Below are positions 60,271 to 62,713 of a stretch of 62,713 bases of DNA, one piece after another. How positions within the stretch are numbered: the first letter of the stretch is position 1; each line of letters starts with the position of its first letter. The stretch is from the NCBI GenBank assembly GCA_023435745.1, contig JAEZMD010000011.1, positions 1 to 62,713 of the forward strand. Direction: 5' to 3'. A program made the position numbers and the translations under genes. The stretch comes from Bacillota bacterium (GTDB taxonomy: Bacteria; Bacillota; Clostridia; Acetivibrionales; DTU013). The notes under the pieces are model-generated. The model was not told the DNA's origin, made no database searches, and worked only from the letters and a program-made list of their open reading frames with translations.

Positions 60271-61329
60271 ATGAGTATTCAAAAGAGCTTTTACGGCAAT
60301 TTGCCTGACGGATCGCAGGTTGATCTTTTTACACTCGCCAATTCTAACGGTATGACGGTAAAGATCATAAATTATGGGGGAACCATCATATCTATCGAGG
60401 TCCCGGACAAATACGGAAAAATCGACGATATCACACTGGGCTTTGATACTCTGGAGGAGTACTGTAAATTTACAAGCTTCTTTGGCGCCCTGGTTGGAAG
60501 ACATGCAAACAGAATAGAAAATTCCGAATTTGAGCTGAACGGGACAGTATACCATCTGGCCGCGAATGATGGGAGGAACCATCTGCATGGCGGTATAAAA
60601 GGCTTCGACAAGGTTGTATGGCAGGCCGGGATCATTGACACAGCGGGCGCACAATCCCTGCAGCTTCTTTACAGAAGCCCCGACGGCGAGGAAAATTACC
60701 CGGGTAATCTGGATGTCAAGGTAACATATACTCTCACAGAGGAAAATGAATTGAAAATTGAATACCACGCCGTTTCTGATAAGGATACAGTCGTAAACCT
60801 AACGAACCACGCCTATTTCAACTTGTCTGGGCACGCTTCGGGAGATGTGCTGGATCATGAGCTGAAAATAAATGCAGACCGTTTTACGGTTGTCAACAAT
60901 GAATGTATCCCGACAGGTGAAATCCGACAGGTTAAAGATACGCCGATGGACTTTACCGTACTGACGCGGGTAGGTAATGGAATCAACAGCACGTACGAGC
61001 AAATCGTCTGCGGCAAGGGATACGACCACAACTGGATCCTGAATGTCGGCGGTAAAACCCCCGAAAAGGCGGCCGAAGTGTTCGATCCGAAGACAGGCCG
61101 TCTGATGGAGGTTTACACAACAAAACCCGGCGTACAGTTCTATTCGGGTAACTTCATCAATGGCGTACCCGGCAAGGGTGGAGCCGTCTACAATAAACGA
61201 AACGGTTTATGCCTTGAAACGCAGTACTTCCCAAACGCGATGAAGCACAAGCATTTCCCGTCTCCCATATTGAAGGCCGGAGATGAGTACAAACATACGA
61301 CGATTTATAAATTTTCGTATATAAAATAA
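60271..61329 (+). CDS. galM: aldose 1-epimerase (mutarotase)
   Basis: A 352-residue enzyme interconverting alpha and beta anomers of galactose/glucose. Motifs: NYGGTIISIEVPD, GRHANRIENSEF, catalytic His in NLTNHAYFNLSGH and Asp in GKGYDHNW, catalytic Glu in GLCLETQYFPNA. Start: ATG at 60271 with GGAGGA upstream; the longer frame to 60184 includes the promoter and is rejected. It is followed 27 bases later by an aldo/keto reductase. Confidence 0.95.
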   Translation: MSIQKSFYGNLPDGSQVDLFTLANSNGMTVKIINYGGTIISIEVPDKYGKIDDITLGFDTLEEYCKFTSFFGALVGRHANRIENSEFELNGTVYHLAANDGRNHLHGGIKGFDKVVWQAGIIDTAGAQSLQLLYRSPDGEENYPGNLDVKVTYTLTEENELKIEYHAVSDKDTVVNLTNHAYFNLSGHASGDVLDHELKINADRFTVVNNECIPTGEIRQVKDTPMDFTVLTRVGNGINSTYEQIVCGKGYDHNWILNVGGKTPEKAAEVFDPKTGRLMEVYTTKPGVQFYSGNFINGVPGKGGAVYNKRNGLCLETQYFPNAMKHKHFPSPILKAGDEYKHTTIYKFSYIK

Positions 61330-61356
61330 AAAATTTCTGAATGACGGAGGTCAACC

Positions 61357-62499
61357 ATGATTTACAGACCAATAGGAAAAACCGGTATGAAGGCAAGTGT
61401 TATTGGCCTTGGCACAGAGCATTTGGATCACCGGCCTTACGGGGTAAGTGAAGAAGTCATAGACGCAGCACTTGAATCAGATATCAATATTTTTGATGTT
61501 TTTATGCCGGGCACACCGGTAAGAGAGAATATTTCAAAGGCGCTTAAAGGCAGAAGAAATCGGGTGCTGCTGCAAGGGCACGTCGGTTCGATAGAAACGA
61601 ACGGGCAATATGACAGGACTCGCGATGTCCCCACCTGCCGCAGATATTTTGATGATCTGCTGCGCATCCTCAAAACAGATTACATCGATCTTGGTATGAT
61701 GTTTTTTATTGATTCCGAGGAAGATTTTAAGGGTGTATTTGAAACCGAATATATCTCCTATGTACAGCAGTTAAAGCAAGAGGGCAAGATCCGCGCGATC
61801 GGCGCTAGCTCCCATGACCCGGAAATGGCTGCAAGGGTTGTAGAAACAGGAGTTGTCGAGCTGCTGATGTTCAGCACGAATCTGGCCTTTGATATGCTGC
61901 CTCAGGACTCGTATGCTCTTTCTTTTCTGGAGGAAAAAATCGATCCCGGTCAATTTAACGGGATCAATCCGGTACGCGCGCGGCTATATGAGCTGTGTGA
62001 AAGCAAGGGCGTCGCAATAACCACAATGAAGACCTTTGGCGCAGGGAGGCTGCTTTCAAAAGATTTCACGCCATTTGGCCGGGCGCTTACCACAGGGCAG
62101 TGTATCCATTACGCTCTGTCACGTCCTGCTGTCGTAAGCACGCTGATCGGCTGCAAAACCCGGGATGAGGTCCTGGAGGCTGTCAATTATCTGAACCTCA
62201 CAGAGGAGCAAAAGGATTACAGCGATGCGCTCAAGGGCCTCAAGAGTACATTGCATGCGAAATGCGCCTATTGCAATCATTGCCTGCCATGCCCGTCACA
62301 AATTGACATCGCGGCAACAACAAGACTGCTGGATGTTGCTTCTTTGGATAATATTGTTACCTCCCAGCTCCGTGAACAATATGATGCCTTGCCTCATAAA
62401 GCTTCCGAATGTATCGCCTGCGGCAGCTGTGAGGACAGATGTCCTTTCGGCGTTCAGGTTATAGAGAATATGAACCGGGCTGCAGCATTGTTTGAGTAG
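61357..62499 (+). CDS. aldo/keto reductase with C-terminal ferredoxin domain
   Basis: A 380-residue oxidoreductase. The TIM-barrel aldo/keto reductase part (1-290) shows YRPIGKTGMKASVIGLGTEHL, DIFDV-like FDVFMPG, DYIDLGMMFFID and the NADPH-loop region TLIGCKTRDEV. The C-terminal 80 residues carry Cys clusters CAYCNHCLPCP and CIACGSCEDRCPFGV, predicting one or two Fe-S clusters. This fused subfamily is common in anaerobes; the substrate is unknown. GGAGG precedes the ATG. The usual Tyr of the active site is not obvious, so catalysis is uncertain. Confidence 0.9.
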   Translation: MIYRPIGKTGMKASVIGLGTEHLDHRPYGVSEEVIDAALESDINIFDVFMPGTPVRENISKALKGRRNRVLLQGHVGSIETNGQYDRTRDVPTCRRYFDDLLRILKTDYIDLGMMFFIDSEEDFKGVFETEYISYVQQLKQEGKIRAIGASSHDPEMAARVVETGVVELLMFSTNLAFDMLPQDSYALSFLEEKIDPGQFNGINPVRARLYELCESKGVAITTMKTFGAGRLLSKDFTPFGRALTTGQCIHYALSRPAVVSTLIGCKTRDEVLEAVNYLNLTEEQKDYSDALKGLKSTLHAKCAYCNHCLPCPSQIDIAATTRLLDVASLDNIVTSQLREQYDALPHKASECIACGSCEDRCPFGVQVIENMNRAAALFE

Positions 62500-62514
62500 A
62501 ATGAGGACGTGGGT

Positions 62515-62585
62515 GGGACAGGGGGACAGGTACCTCGTCCCACATTTCACTTTTTAGTGGGACAAGGTACCTGTCCCCCCGTCCC
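62515..62585. repeat. GGGACAGGTACC palindromic repeat
   Basis: A 71-base near-perfect palindrome: 23 bases at 62521-62543 pair with 62557-62579 with one G-U, and outer GGGAC/GTCCC extend the stem. Such GGGACAGGTACCT sequences recur as dispersed palindromes in many bacterial genomes. Confidence 0.75.
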
Positions 62586-62590
62586 GAAAT

Positions 62591-62619
62591 GAAAAACCGG
62601 GCATGTGCTCCTACCCGGT
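62591..62619 (-). terminator. terminator for a minus-strand gene
   Basis: On the minus strand ACCGGG pairs with CCCGGT across a 12-base loop, followed by a T run. It follows the partial gene ending at 62654. Confidence 0.5.
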
Positions 62620-62653
62620 CTTTCGAGGATTTGAGAGAATATGTGTATGCGAA

Positions 62654-62713
62654 TCATCTGAATATATCTACAACGTCTTCTATGATATTTCCTGACTTTC
62701 TTAAGAGCATCCT
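62654..62713 (-). CDS. C-terminal end of a gene cut by the window edge
   Basis: The last 19 codons of a minus-strand frame, ending in G-N-I-I-E-D-V-V-D-I-F-R and TGA, followed by a terminator hairpin. Another frame is also open, so the assignment is tentative. No family can be given. Confidence 0.35.
   Translation of the reverse strand, partial: RMLLRKSGNIIEDVVDIFR

Overview
The window reads as the chromosome of an anaerobic, Gram-positive, spore-forming-type Firmicute, most likely class Clostridia. This is inferred from the large Bacillus/Clostridium-type SRP RNA beside dnaX-ybaB-recR, the prfA...sua5-ywlE-rpiB-upp-mnaA gene order, S-layer-homology (SLH) proteins, strong GGAGG ribosome binding sites, TTG starts, many extended -10 promoters (TGnTATAAT), and Fe-S proteins typical of anaerobes. 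No species can be named from sequence alone.

Layout. 1-3000: AT-rich accessory stretch with att-like tRNA fragments, two tiny acidic ORFs, a DUF6076-like gene and tRNA-Pro(UGG). 3.4-8.3 kb: ttcA-like thiolase, a secreted phosphodiester glycosidase fusion, and a DUF362/ferredoxin protein. 8.4-11.8 kb: membrane-anchored orphan, galU, and tandem RMD1/YagE paralogs. 11.8-15.7 kb: two candidate small RNAs, SRP RNA, dnaX, a hairpin-ended repeat, ybaB, recR. 15.7-19.1 kb: MATE exporter, DUF2089 and DUF4097 genes. 19.2-26.8 kb: prfA, ZIP transporter, sua5, arginine phosphatase, rpiB, upp, dCMP deaminase, wecA/tagO, wecB/mnaA (housekeeping and cell-wall precursor block). 26.9-28.6 kb: two membrane-protein genes.

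28.8-41.8 kb (minus strand): a Tad/Flp-type pilus operon read from a perfect consensus promoter (TTGACA-N17-TATAAT at 41738-41766). Gene order is CpaE-like, CpaF ATPase, TadB, TadC, Flp pilin, DUF6382-FHA protein, SLH protein and a 1756-residue secreted protein. A PilZ (c-di-GMP) gene lies just upstream. The set suggests a surface pilus or adhesin tied to the S-layer. TadE/F, CpaB and prepilin peptidase are not in the window, and the CpaE Walker A and FHA phosphopeptide motifs are degenerate. This is the most system-like locus in the window.

42.7-62.7 kb: two tiny membrane proteins, an SLH-transglutaminase protein, HelD, a SNF2/SWIM helicase, a two-component system with an ABC-2 exporter, an M29 aminopeptidase, oligoendopeptidase F, galM, a ferredoxin-type aldo/keto reductase and the edge of another gene.

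The window also holds several families of dispersed palindromic DNA: (i) a ~110-147 bp element with ATAACGA/TCGTTAT termini, three copies, with paired changes in its hairpins; (ii) a ~145-183 bp element with hairpins at both ends, two copies, each placing an outward TGGTATAAT promoter in front of a gene (ybaB-recR; pepF); (iii) a 41-bp hairpin module in tandem and inside family (i); (iv) a GGGACAGGTACC palindrome. They appear to be mobile or structured repeats that may have rewired neighbouring transcription.
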